This document shows, piece after piece, positions 22,282-34,560 of a stretch of 64,000 nucleotides of DNA. The position numbers were made by a program, and so were the translations under genes. The DNA lies in NCBI RefSeq assembly GCF_030463535.1, contig NC_132881.1:8358026-8422025 (forward strand). The letters are read 5' to 3'. Positions within the stretch are counted from its first letter, which is position 1; each line of letters opens with the position of its first letter. Under the pieces are notes generated by a model that was not told where the DNA came from, did no database searches, and saw only the letters and a list, made by a program, of their open reading frames with translations. The DNA is from Salminus brasiliensis (taxonomy: Eukaryota > Chordata > Actinopteri > Characiformes > Bryconidae).

Positions 22282-25200
22282 TTATTCATGTTGAATATGG
22301 AAAGTATGCCATATTTTACTCACCTGAAAACGGCTGTAAACTCTCTTCTCTTTCCGCATGCTCTCAATCTTTTTAAGCAGGTTTTCTCGCTCCTCTGGAG
22401 TGGTCTTGGAAGACCAAATCTTGGACTTACTTTGTAGCAGGCCAGAAATCTTTTGATCTTGTTTTGTGGTCCCATTAGCCTCCTCTTCTTTAGTATCACA
22501 ACTGTCAGCGAGACTCATCTTTGATGCTCTTCCTTGGTTCTTAGCGGATATCTGCTCCAGAAGAACTTTTGTGTCATCTCTAAGGTTGCTGCATGAAAGA
22601 ACATTTATAGTAGAGGACTGATGAGTAGGCTTTTGTGCAGCAGGAGGCTGCTGATTTGCTAAATCAGTGCATGGAGCCTCCTTCTGTGGTCTTGGAGACT
22701 GCTCCGCATTGTTCGATCCACCACTTGTTCCATCTGTTGTGGTCTCTTGTATTTTATTTACGCTGTCATTGTCCAGATCTGAGGGAGCTTGAACAGTCAC
22801 ATGGCTCGTCGAGTCAACTGATGCTTCTTGCTGCAGTGTTTGCTCTTTTGTAGGCTCCCCATTTTGATCCTTGTCCTTACTTTCCTCTTTAGGGTCAGGT
22901 GGACAACTGATGTGCTGAACGGTTTGAATCTCTGTTTCTTGCAGGTTTACAGGTTGGCAGACTTCCGCTGAACTATGGCTAGGATTATCAGTCACTGAAG
23001 AGAGACTCATCAATGGGCTAGGGTTTTTGTCACTAGTAAGTGGACACGGAGACTCTGTGGAGGCCTCACCTGGCTCAGAACCTTTCGAATGTTCTATCAA
23101 TGAGCTAGTGTTTGTCAGGCTGACTTTTTGAGATGCCCCGTCATCTGTCTTAGTAGTGTTTGTGAGTGAGCTGGTTTCTGGTAGGCTTTTACATGACTCA
23201 CTTTCTGCTAGAGTGGACTGATCAGATGAAGTAATTTGACTACATGAACTAGTTTCCACTGGACTGTCTTCTGTAGATGCCGTTGTGTCTGTTTGAGTAG
23301 TGCTGGCAACAGAAATAGCTGAGGCATTCACACCCAAGTCCTTTTCTGATGGCATTTTGCTGTTAGGTGAGTTCATCTCTGAGGAGGGTGTGTTGACAAC
23401 GGAAGGAGACAAGTCACATGCAGTATGTTCAGAGCTTTCGTTGGACGGTAAAGTGCTTGTGGCTGGGCCTGTTTCTGTTGGCATTAGGCTTACATCTGAA
23501 CTAGTTTCTGGTGGAAAAACTGTAGTTGATGCAGTGTTCACAGATTGCTGTTTAGTTGAGAGGTCCTCAGGGGATGCAGTAGTTGGTGATGCAGTGTTTG
23601 CCAAGTCAGAGGCTTGATGTTGGGTACACTCTGTCTTTACTTCACTTAGAGGCTGTGAAGGACCAGTCTCTTTGGCAGTGGTATGCTGAGCAGTGTCTAC
23701 CCCTTCAGCATGGTTTGCTGCGCTGGAAGGCTGTGAAGGACCAGTGTCTGCTTCAGTGGTATGCTGAGCAGTGTCTGTCCCTTCAGCATGGCTCGCTGTG
23801 CTGGGAGGCTGTGAAGGTACAGTCTCTTTTGCAGTGGTATGCGGAGCAGTGTCCTTCCTATCAGCATGGCTTGCTGCATTGGGAGGCTGTGAAAGACCAG
23901 TCTCTGCTCCAGTGGTATGCTGAGCAGTGTCCGTCCCTTCAGCAAGGCTTGCTGCACTGGGAGGCTGTGAAGGACCAGTCTTTGCTACAGTGGTATGCTG
24001 AGCAGTGTCTGTCCCTTCAGCAAGGCTTGCTGCACTGGGAGGCTGTGAAGGACCAGTCTTTGCTACAGTGGTATGCTGAGCAGTGTCCGTCCCTTCAGCA
24101 AGGCTTGCTGCACTGGGAGGCTGTGAAGGACCAGTCTTTGCTACAGTGGTATGCTGAGCAGTGTCCGTCCCTTCAGCAAGGCTTGCTGCACTGGGAGGCT
24201 GTGAAGGTACAGTCTCTGCTGCAGGGGTATGCACAGTTGTTTCTGTCTGCTTAGCATTTCCTTTCTCTGCTGGAGCAGAATGTTGGAAATTCCCTGTTTC
24301 TTCTTCTACTGAAGTGGGGTGTTGAGAAGGGCCAGTCTCTTTTGCAGAGGTATGCTGCTGAGCAGTGTCAATGTTAGAATGGCCTGTTGCAATGAGATGT
24401 TGGGAGAGACCACTTGTGAGGGAGACACAGTCTGTTGGACTCTTTTTTGGTGATGGTGAACTGGAATGTCCTGAATCAATAACTTTGGGCAATTTAGTCT
24501 GTGAAGAGACATTTGGAATGGGACTCAACTGGCTTGAAGGTTTAGTTGCTTTATGGAACTGTAGGCCTGGATTTGCACCAGAAGCACTGTTGTCAGTTGT
24601 TTTAAGGGATGAGTCATGCTCTTCAGTAAGCTGTTGCTTCAGCTTGATTTTCTCAGCATCTGTAGCACTTGTAGAAATTGCTCTAAGAGAACTGTCACAT
24701 TTAAGAGGACCGTGTTCCTCTGTCATCTTAGAATCATGGGATTTGTGCTTCAGGTTTTTATCAGGTAAGATTTGTGAGCTTAGTGCCTTAGTATTCGACT
24801 CCTGAGAAGCACCCAATGGACATTTTTGCGAAGATGCAGGTAGCAAAGCTGTTGCAGCCTGTGGAATTTTGGGAGTCTCTTTTTCTTCATTTCTGTCAGT
24901 AGGGAGAGATGCCTTTGACTTATTAGGCTCTTTGGAGACTTTGTCTTTGGTAGACAAGTTTGTTTGTGCAAGTTCAGCTTTTCGTTTGGCGGCTAACTCT
25001 TTAAAATACCTCAGTCTACATTCAGGATCATTCATATCTATGAACGATAATGACCCCTGCGAAATAGCAGGTGTGAGTTGATTTTTTGCACTTTCTGAAA
25101 CTTGAGGTTGAAGCCTCTGAGAAAGAGCTCTTTCTGGTTGAGAATCTTTTTGAGCCACTTCAGTAGCCTCACCTTTATCACCTGCTGATTCTTCCTTTGT

Positions 25201-26734
25201 TTTACCTGGAAGGTCTTCAGATCCAGTCTTCGGTGTGGAATCGAAAGATGATGGCTTTACAAGACTGCTCCACTGAAAAGGTTTTCTTGTGTCAGGTCTC
25301 TTTTTCTCCAAGATATTGGAAACAACAGTTGATTTTTTTAATATGTCATCCTCATTATTCTGACTCGATGAACTGCTTACATCATCTGAAGTGTGCTGTT
25401 CCAGATTAGAGCTAAAAATCAGTGAATGCCTCAATCTTGAGCTCCTCTGTAGAGCTAGATTGGGCCTCCTCCGGAAACTTTCTTCACGAGTCAAATTACT
25501 TTCTTTAGGTTCTTCCTGTTTGTCACCTTCAGTAGTACATGAGGACTCTGAAGTTGTTGTTGGTGTTTGTTTAGCATTTGCTAGATATGTCCTAAAACCT
25601 ACTTGACAGTCAAGTGACTTCTCAGGCAGAGATAAGTTGTCCAAGGTCTTAACGTTCAACTTGGAAGTGGGAGCCTTGGTAAACCCACTGCTGTCTTGCC
25701 TTGTCTCAGAAATTTCAGATTCACAGGGCCTGCCCTGGATGACATGGGGGGCATTATCAAAGGAACCAGTTCTTTGAAGATCTGCCATGTCCTCAAGTCC
25801 TGAGTGCTGAAGTGCAGTGAGATATGAGCTGATCCTCCAATCTCGTAATCCTTCTTTTTGGTCTTGTCGTTTGTGGTGTACATTAAAAAAATGTTTCTGT
25901 TCTGGTAGGTTTGGCTGTGTTGGCGAGGTCTGGCAAGTGTAGCTTTGGCCCATACTATGTCTCCTGGGAGGTGACTGAATGGGCACCAACAAATTCCCAG
26001 CAGGTACTTTTTCCACAGTAGGACAGGAATGTAGGTATCTTTGGACATGGTCATAACCACCTGGTGGTTCTGCATCACCCAGCTCATGAGGAAACTCCGG
26101 TCCTGGATACTGATCTAACTGATTGTAGCTGTAGTCCCTAGATGCCCCATACATTTCATAGCCTGGCTCTGGGCCTGTCCTCTGATTGAAATACTGCTCT
26201 CTAGAAAAGGGGGTACTAATCTCCAAACCCTCAATATTTTGCTCCCCTCTGTGTCCTGTATTAATCTGAGAATAATTTGGAACCCCTGTGTACCCATGTC
26301 TTCTAAAGCCACCCATGTCCTTGTTTGGGCCTTTCATTCTTCTCTGGTCCAAGAAGGAATGTTCCTCTCTGAACTGTTGGCTGGCATGCACTGGAAGAGG
26401 AATATGCTCATCTGTGGAGCTGTGCACTGATTCACCTCTCCTAAAAGATAATATATTGGGTTGAACTTTCACATGGTCTTCAAATGAATGCCCAGGCCAT
26501 TCTGCACGTATGTTTTCAACAGGTGGATGTTCTCTCATAAAGATATTGGTGTTTTCCATCTTATGTTTTCGAGGAATGTTGCCATAATCTTCTACATATC
26601 TCATGGCATTTTCAGCAACCAGCGGCTCTGACTGAGCAAACAGAATTCGAAACTCTTCATCAAAGGTAGCCACAAACTGTCCAATAAATACATGAGCCAT
26701 GCAGCGATTAATCTTCTCGAAAGACCACATAAAG
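22282..26734 (-). CDS. fam83h: fam83h exon 5 (large terminal coding exon)
   Basis: It opens with the split Ser codon and F-M-W-S-F-E-K after a TTTTTTTTAAAG acceptor. About 1470 codons of disordered tail follow, ending in the conserved K-I-E-S-M-R-K-E-K-R-V-Y-S-R-F-Q. Right there sits CAG|GTGAGT at 22324/22323; without splicing, 13 more unconserved residues lead to a stop at 22282. Confidence 0.93.
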
Positions 26735-29700
26735 CTTTAAAAAAAAGAAAGAAACACAAACAAAACCACAGATCAGATTAATAAAACTAAATATATAGTC
26801 TAGAACATATTCACAAATGACACAGAAATCATTTTACCTGTAGTTGCCACTCAGAACAATTTTACAGTCCACCAGTATAAAGCGATTCATCATCTGACCT
26901 TTGAAGGACTTCCCTGTGTGGCAAAAGTAGGTGCTGCCAGAGACAGTCCTAACTCGCAGAGACTGTACAGAAAAAGGAGACAGTTAGTTGAACCCTAGTG
27001 ATCAAGTGACCTTATGTTCCTTGTAACAGATATGTGGCTAAAATCAAAAACAGATTTAATGCAGAAGGTCAGGTAAGGCTCAGGTGTGAGAGGGCATAGG
27101 GCATGATCCATCTCCCAAATTTCTGTTATGTTATAACTCCTCCAAGGCTTAAAGCATATATGCCAACATTTACTTTAACACTCACAGGCTCTACTCTAAA
27201 CCCAAAAGTCAAGCATACAAACAGAAAAACCTAGACAAGAAACTGTGAGTAATCCTCTGGTGGGTCACAGTGTGTGGGAAAAATAGGTTGTGAGGCAGCT
27301 GGAATTCATATAGTTAAACCTTTTTTTCCCTTCTGAAATATTTTAGGGCCAAAGAGGAAGTCACTCTGTTGCTGCACTGTAGATACTTGTGGCAAACCCC
27401 ACCAGTTACACAGCATTGCTGTCTGCCTTAGCATGTTTGGGGGAAGGTAGTTATTACTTGAATTACTGTGGTCGCTTTTAGACAAAAGGCTGAAATGATG
27501 CTCATGTTTTCCAAGATCACACTGCCAGTGCAATTTTGTATTTTTAGCTTTTTTTTATTTTTAATTTTAGCTAAATTTATTTTAAAAGCCTAAATGTAAG
27601 TCCCACATAAAATAGAGCAAACGTTGCGTTTCACCTGCTATGCTATACACTGAACTATTTAAATGTAACATTCCTGCCTAGTATTTATTATGTAATGTCA
27701 TTATTTCATAGGTAATTACAGTTCTATGTCTAATTTACCCAAAATTAAGAAACTAATGAGACGAGAGCATGGCCAGTTGTGTTCTCTCAGACTCTGCATG
27801 CTGATGGCAACATAATATGCTCAGAATATGCAGCAGAAGACAGAAACTAATATAGCCAATATAATGAAAAGGTCATGTGACCGGCAGAAGAGTATGTGAA
27901 CATTATATGGCAAGCATCATCATCTAGAATTGGACTCTTAGGAGAAGATAAACATGAACCTAATGCCAGGTGTGAGCTACAATGGTGTAAAGACCCAAGC
28001 ATTCAGCTGTAAAGCAGTGAGACTATGTTTTCTGAAATGATGGTGCTCTATCCAATCCAAATGGGATCATCCTATGACGTTTTCAGCAATGCTCCAAAAT
28101 CTTGTAGATCGCCTTCCCTGGACAGTGAGACAGGTACTTCAACAAAACCAAGATAAAGCAGGGTTTGTATTATACAATATATAGCGTGCCCCTCTCTGCA
28201 TCCATGATGTCGCAAAACCCATATCACAGGACTATTAAACAACACCAGGCCTTATTCTTTTATACAAGTATTATATGAATATATGATATGAAGTATTCCT
28301 TCCACCTCAGTTCAAATTGTATTACTCTTGTTCCCTCTTTTGATTACGGAGGGACACTGAAGACACTTTGCGGATAAAAGTACTGGCCCACCTGCTCAGT
28401 CGTTGTTTCTTCCAAAATCAAGGGTATAATACAAATCCTGCTTTATCTTGGTTCTGTTGAAGTACCTGTCTCTACTGTCCTACTTTTGGAGCATTGCTGT
28501 GAACATTTGATTGCATTCAGACTAAGAGCGTTAGTGAGGTCAGGATATAGGATGATCCCAACATCCCAAAGTATTGGATAGAGCACCATCATTTTAGTAA
28601 ACACAGGCTCACTGCTTCACAGCTGAATGCTGGGGTCTTTATATCATTCTAGATCACGCCTGGCATTAGGCATGGGGGTCAAGAGGTTCATGGTTATCTT
28701 ATGGTTATACAAGCTGTGTATGTAGCTTTGCATCTCTGTGTCAGCAATGCGTGCAACTTAAAGTACCATTGCTGACACAGAGGCAAATTGACAATTGACA
28801 TTTTTTTGTAAGTAAATCCACAAATCATACAATTATTACTACTACATCTAATTGGAATTATTATTATTATCATCATCTACAAGCTAATATTAAGTAATAC
28901 TACCACCAAGTAGAAGAGACTACAGTTAGAAATTAGTAAGATTGGTACTGGCCAATCTGATGTCAAATCAATATCACTATTAAATGAACATTTTACCTTG
29001 ATTATAATTAATAAACAATTATATAAGCTGCTCGAGTTGCTCGGAGCTTGGTGTTTGAGTTTTCCCCTCAAATTGCTTTCATGTAGAGCTGGGCAATATG
29101 ATGATATTTCATTGTACTGTGGTAAATTTTGCTATTGTAATACACAATATGCTTTTCTAAGCATATCGAGGATATTGTTAGGGCTTAATAAACACTGATC
29201 AACTTCAAAGTTTCTCTACAAACTGTGTAATTAGACCAGTTTTATTAGATGGAGAGCAGCAGATGTGAATGTGACTATCTGAATAGTAGTTATTGTAAGA
29301 ATAAATGATAAATATTGTGTATCGTCTATATACGGTGTAATGTCTTTAAATATTGTGGTATTGTATTTTTGCCATATCGCCCAGCACTTTCAAGTCATTT
29401 GTTGCCTTTAAATGGGATGGGGCAGAGTCACATGGACACACAGGTGGGTAAAGTACCAACAGAAGAGAAAAATAATGGATAAACAAGGGCATAATTACAT
29501 AAATTAGGCATTTTGATTACATTTCGATTATTCGCCCTGCCCTTCGCAAGACCCTAGGTAATATGATATTACAAATATTCTTGTCTTAAGTAAATCAAGT
29601 TATGACTATTTAAACAGGTCATTAAAAGGGAATAATTTAAATTCATAGTGTAATTACTTGAACTGGACTGAGCAAGTAAACATATGTCCTCTGTGGATCA

Positions 29701-32700
29701 GTCTAATAATTTGATTCCAATATGCATACTGATATGTAATGCAAACTCTGGCATTGGCATGACCACAGGAAAGATAATGAATCAGTTGTGGTCTAGCAAC
29801 TATAATGTTTCTAACAAACATCTAAATCAATAAAATTGTAAAAATTTATGACATTTAGCTGACGCTCTTATCCAGAACGACTTACAAGGTAACTCGTATT
29901 ACAGAGGTGGGCCAATAGTGTTAGGAGTCTTGCCCAAGGACTCTTATTGGTGTAGTGCAGCATAGTCACCCAGACCGGGAATCAAACCCACGTCTCACAC
30001 ATGGCTCACTGGCAGGTAGTGGTGTTATCTGTTGTGCCACACCAACCACAAAACTAGGGGCAGTGAGCACACGCACACTCCAACTCCAGCGCCCGTGGAG
30101 CAGAGAGGGTGAAGGGCCTTGCTCAAGGGCCAAACAATGGCAGCTTGCCGCGCCCGGGTATCAAACCCACAATCCTGTCATCAACAGCCCGAAGCTCTTA
30201 ACCGCTGAGCCACCACTGCCATCATGTGCAGTCTCTTTAAAAGCAGATCCAACAGAGTTACAGACATCAAGTAACACAGTGTTAACAAAGTTCCTTCTCC
30301 TGAATGAAACTAACAGCTTTCAAAAATGTAGCTGCCTAATGCCATTGTTAGTCCTTTTTGTGATGAGCAGAGACTACTGATCTCAAACGGCTCCCTCCTA
30401 TATGGTATATAGTATTACTTAAAAGTTTACAGGGCTACATGAACCTCTTCAGCAGAGTCACACTGACTGCTCAGGCCTTGGAGACTGGAGAGTGTTTATT
30501 TTTTTTCAGGGGGCTGAGATGTTCTGCTGAACACTGTCATTAGGAAGCTTTTGCTGTGTTGGCAGAATTGAAGCTCGGCGGCAAAAGTATGAACTATGTG
30601 ACAACAAGCTATCAGAGTGACATGATATGGGTATGGCCCCTGCAGGTCTGTTCTACACAGCACTGAGTTGAAATCTTTTTTTCTCATCCACTCAGGTCAT
30701 CTCATTCACCTATTCAGACTTTAAGACTTTAAAAAGTTCTGACGTACAGAGACTTATTGTTCCTGCAGAAGATTCAGTGACATGAGATAACAACGTTTTG
30801 CACATCTGCTGGAGTGGAGCCTTTTACTGTCATCTGAGCTGAACAATAAGATGTTACATAGACACGTAGCCATGTTGACAGATTCCATCTAATCGGTAGG
30901 TTTTGTGCTTTAAAATCCTAGAATTATGAATATATTTGATTCTAATACAAGTCAAATATTGAATCTACATATAATTTGCATGAAGGTATAGTTACTTTAA
31001 CCAAGTCTGTGTTGGTACACGCTTTTGTGAAGGTGTTGACCTGCCGTAATAATTTTACTCCAACACCTTACCTATCGTCACGGTCAAACAGAAACCTTAT
31101 TAAAGTCACATGTGAGTCAGATTTGTAACACATCAAAATGACTAAGGTAATGTACTGGCCTTGATGACGTTATCCTCACATAGCAGAGTAAAAAACTGCT
31201 AAATAACACTGCTCAAAGGTCAATTTCACACAGTCAGACACAGCCCAGACTCATATGATAAACACAATTCTCACCGCTGTGTTACTGCACCAAGATTTAG
31301 GGACAGCTTTTGTTGTTTTTTTATATTTATGATATACCCAAAAACAAGTATACTTCGAGCATAAGTGCAAAGGTATTTCGTTTGCACTCACTGGTCGTCT
31401 TGGGTGACACGTATGAACTTGTACTTTTCAACAAGGGGTATCAGTGAGTCAATCAATCAGTGACTCAGTAAAAAGACACTGAATCTTACAGGCTGGCCTT
31501 CTGAACTGCTCAACAAAACAAATACCTGTCAAAAAGTTCCTGTCCAGAATAAAGACAAGGTAGAATTCTAGACGTGGTCCTTTTTTTTTTTCTTTTTTTT
31601 TTCCCCCAAACGACTCAGAAAGGCTGTGCAAATGGAGCTTCCAGTAAACAGCTCACCAAATAAATAAGACCAGAGATCTTGCTGCTGCACACACCTAAAA
31701 ATAAGGTCCCAAAATTGGTTCTTTGGAGCATTTTTAAAGAAGGACAACCTATGGTTCACTAAAGAGCATTTCAATTCAAGGTCAGTTGGTGAAACATCTC
31801 TCCCCCTCTTAGATATTCCACGATCAAATGTGAGTCTTATTATTCAAAAAATAGAAGTGTTTAGCAACCACATGAACTTTGCCACAAAAGTATGCTGAGG
31901 TACATAGTGCATACAGGCCCCGGCACTCTTATAAGAGCTGTAAGAGCCGCGTGGTATTAATGCCCATGTATTCAGTAGGGGATATCCTGTGGTGTCCCAG
32001 TACTTTTGTCCATACAGTGCATGTAGCACACAGCCACACACCACTGACTACAGAAGGTCAAGGATCAATATTTTTAGGGCTTGAATCAGTCTGCTTTAGT
32101 CGGAGAACGATTGCATTGACATGAAAGTTGTTTAAGAATCCATAATTTGCTGACTGATGATCTTTTAAAGCAAATTACTGGATAATTAATACCTATATAC
32201 AACAGAAAAACTTTTTAATTACTAGGGCTGCTCTTAGTTAGCTACAGTTTCCGCAGCACACTCAGCACAGTGGACGCATTTAATACTTATCAGGTACATC
32301 TACCATGTAGATGCACTTTGTAGGTCCACAAAACCCCATATTGTGACATGCAACATTTTAGTCATGGTCTACCCTGTATCAAAGGAAAAGGACCATCACT
32401 AGATCTGTGCTGAGCAGATATTATTTGGATGATGAACCATCTTCAGTACAGCAGTGACATGGACGTTGTAGAAGCGTGTTAGCGTGCCATGAATCAGGCA
32501 CAGCAGCATTTCTGGGTATTTTTAAACACTGCGTAATGTGTAAGGCCACTCCTTGGGTGCCCAGCCTTACAAGAGTGCCAATACAAGCTGCAACACCAAC
32601 CTTCCACACCTGGCTATGATATTTAGCTGCCATTTAAGATCATTATACAACTAATTAGTTCAATTATGTGTATTAGGTTCATGTTGGATGTTCTGGAGCT

Positions 32701-33664
32701 GGGCTGGGTATCTGCATTTCTGGTTCTTGTTTCACTGGCAGAACATTTTATTTTCTTGGTGTGGTACCTCCTGAGAACAAGTCTGTTATTGCCTCTTAAA
32801 TGATACCGCATATTATTTAACAGCACTTTCCTGAAGCTCCTGAAGTTTTTTTTTTTTTTACTTCTAGTTATTATTTAAACATCTTAGCCTCTGCACTTTA
32901 CACCACAAATCAATATGATCCATTAGCTTTACTCTAGAAATACTTACTTTAATCTCATCCAGATTAACCCTGCAGTTGTTCACCATGGCAACAAAGTGGT
33001 GAGCGTTCACCTCATCCAGCAGAACATAAACAGGTACGTTGCGCATTGCTGCATTCAGGATATCAGCAAAGATGTCCACATCCGTAAACATGTCCATCGC
33101 CACGGCAACCACCTTTGATGAACACACAGGGAGAAAGGCACCTCACTCTCACTGATTTTCGCAACACAACGACACGTCATAATTTCCGCATGCATCAGCA
33201 AAATGAGTACGAAAACCTACTTGTTGTGCATTCTTGATCATTCTGCGGACCTGCTCCTTGATGCTCGGCATCTCCGGGTCGGAGGGGTTGACTAAGGTAG
33301 TGATTTCCGTGGGTCCGGCAAATCTGTGTTCTTGTGGCCACCCCAGGTCAAGACCTGGGGCATCAAGGTCCGAATGAATTGGCCAGTAAGTGTCTGAGGA
33401 ACCATCTCCATCTCCAATCACGTATCTTCTATCTGCTTGCGGCCTCTGGCACGGCACCTGCACCATACCCTTGATGTACTCAATCTCCGGCCGGGATAAG
33501 AAATCCACCACGTTGGCTTCCTGTAGGAATCCATAGTAACCCTCCAAGTCAGCCTCGATTAGGGCATCGATTGCCAGGCGGTATTCCTCGCGGTAGTGTG
33601 GGGGCAGGAAGTTGGGGTCCAGAGGGTTGTCCCCAGCTGAGGAACACTGAGATCGGCGCGCCAT
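22282..33664 (-). CDS. fam83h: FAM83H, keratin/CK1 scaffold protein
   Basis: Coding exons 33221-33664, 32948-33112, 26838-26962 and 22282-26734 join in phases 0,0,2 to 1728 residues, or 1715 if a donor at 22323 is used; the human protein as I recall it is 1179. Start MARRSQ and the block D-G-S-S-x-T-Y-W-P fit FAM83H specifically. The DUF1669 (pseudo-phospholipase-D) domain spans about residues 120-310 and includes S-G-N-Y-S-F-M-W-S-F-E-K and the CK1-binding F-x-x-x-F in D-E-E-F-R-I-L-F. The usual E-K before the F-x-L-V-D strand is N-R here. The long tail is Ser/Thr/Pro-rich, disordered, and holds a 26-residue repeat. FAM83H brings casein kinase 1 to keratin filaments; loss of the human C-terminal region causes amelogenesis imperfecta. 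No catalytic function is expected. Confidence 0.94.
23636..24255 (-). repeat. 78-bp in-frame minisatellite inside fam83h
   Basis: Unit starts fall exactly 78 bp apart (23709, 23787, 23865, 23943, 24021, 24099, 24177), giving seven 26-residue units and a partial one. Each reads roughly x-T-G-P-S-Q-P-P-S-A-A-S-L-A-E-G then T-D-T-A-Q-H-T-T. The units in 23943-24255 are almost identical; those at the lower coordinates have drifted. The plus strand is also open across it for 223 codons, an artefact of the repeat. Confidence 0.9.
26838..26962 (-). CDS. fam83h: fam83h exon 4
   Basis: 125 bp; acceptor TGTACAG after a pyrimidine tract, donor CTACAG|GTAAAA in phase 2. Encodes L-R-V-R-T-V-S-G to S-G-N-Y. 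The intron before it is about 6 kb. Confidence 0.92.
27950..28680. mobile_element. Large inverted repeat (two head-to-head Tc1/mariner-like copies)
   Basis: The left arm at about 27950-28175 and the right arm at about 28425-28680 are inverted copies. For example 'gtacttcaacaaaaccaaga' pairs with 'tcttggttctgttgaagtac', and 'atggtgctctatccaat' with 'attggatagagcaccat'. The arms flank a loop of about 250 bp. The body matches 14.3-14.7 and 15.8-16.3 kb. Confidence 0.75.
29850..30056 (-). mobile_element. tRNA-derived SINE (family A), copy 2
   Basis: Same family as 4091-4314 (tail 'agctgacgctcttatccag', body 'gtcttgcccaaggactctta'). Its 5' end touches SINE-B directly. Confidence 0.75.
30057..30225 (-). 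mobile_element. tRNA-derived SINE (family B), partial copy
   Basis: Matches SINE-B from 'ggggcagtgagcacac' to the A-box end 'aaccgctgagccacc', lacking the far body. Confidence 0.75.
31890..32030 (-). mobile_element. Tc1/mariner-like terminal fragment
   Basis: Ends 'cagtacttttgtccatacag', the same terminus as 18.34 kb. No partner repeat recognised nearby. Confidence 0.5.
32948..33112 (-). CDS. fam83h: fam83h exon 3
   Basis: 165 bp; acceptor CATCAAAG, donor AAA|GTAAGT. Encodes V-V-A-V-A-M-D-M-F-T-D-V-D through C-R-V-N-L, highly conserved in the family. Confidence 0.93.
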
Positions 33665-33671
33665 ATCCAGC
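33221..33671 (-). CDS. fam83h: fam83h exon 2 (first coding exon)
   Basis: The acceptor CCCCCTAG lies 7 nt before the ATG at 33664-33662; 148 codons follow to the donor CAACAA|GTAGGT. Encodes the N-terminal segment and the start of DUF1669. Confidence 0.93.
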
Positions 33672-34019
33672 CTAGGGGGAGGAAGGGTGGACGGTGTGTA
33701 AGACTCATCTCATAAACAAGCTAAATACATACACAGACATAAACAGAGAGACATATAAAGCTTGCAGCTAATAGTTAATAGGTAAACAGTAATCCACATG
33801 ACATTAGAGGCACCTCTTGTAGTCTCAGACTCTGATTACAGCAAGATCCAGGTCTGGGTCGACATTCTTCAATCTGATAGAGCACTACCAAACATCTGGA
33901 CTGGGCACAAATACACAAATATTAGGCCTGTAGACTTTCTGTTTCACTCGACCTGCCACTCCTCGCCAGTGCTGAGCGTCTGCTTGGTTAGATGAAGTGT
34001 AATGGGTGTGTCTTGAAGG

Positions 34020-34075
34020 ACAAACAGTGAAAATAGTGAAAATAGTGAACACAGTGAAAATAGTGAAAACTTTAA
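34020..34075. repeat. AAAATAGTG short tandem repeat
   Basis: Four or five units of 'gtgaaaatagtgaa' in fam83h intron 1. Confidence 0.7.
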
Positions 34076-34376
34076 AAGACACAATACCTCAGCTGGTTAT
34101 GTCTCAGTTATCCCAGAGCCCTAAAAACACACAGCTAGTTAACTATGGACAACACTGTAGAGCTGAACTGTCTCCTATGAAGAGGAATGGGAAGTTCACC
34201 CTTCTACCCTGGAAAGTTTCAGCGACTGTCTGAAAGAGGACAAAGCTAACCTAGCCTTCAGATTAGTTACATTCACCACTCCGGGACTATATTTTGTCCA
34301 AATGCTCATAAAACAACACGAAAACCAGCAGCTAGCACTAGCTATCCAGCTATCTAATAGCGAACTCCTGACTTAC

Positions 34377-34560
34377 CAGCGGGGCGGCGGGGCGGCGGGG
34401 CTGTGCTTCCTCTGGGTTGAGCTACAGCTACAGTCCCACCGTCTGACGAAATGCTAGCGAGCTACATTCCGGTGGCAGGCAGGACTCGTCTTGATGAAAA
34501 CACGTTTCAGTCGCTCTGCCAGAACCAGTTTTGGAGTGTTCTCGGCAGTAGAGCCGCGGG
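34377..34560 (-). promoter_or_regulatory. fam83h: fam83h promoter region and non-coding exon 1
   Basis: A GC-rich block with tandem GGGGCGGC elements (Sp1-like) ends on the minus strand in CTG|GTAAGT, with the last exon base at 34377. It pairs with the acceptor 7 nt upstream of the fam83h ATG. An open frame on the opposite strand (34451-34645) shows no family features. Confidence 0.65.

Larger units (their letters stand above)
26963..32947 (-). other. fam83h: fam83h intron 3 (about 6 kb), repeats only
   Basis: No further exon seen. Contains an inverted-repeat element (27.95-28.68 kb), a SINE-A/SINE-B pair (29.85-30.23 kb) and a Tc1-like terminal fragment near 31.9-32.0 kb. Confidence 0.6.

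Noticed and set aside
23583-24254. 223-codon open frame on the plus strand
   Set aside because: It is the antisense shadow of the fam83h 78-bp repeat, where one frame stays open because the unit length is a multiple of three.
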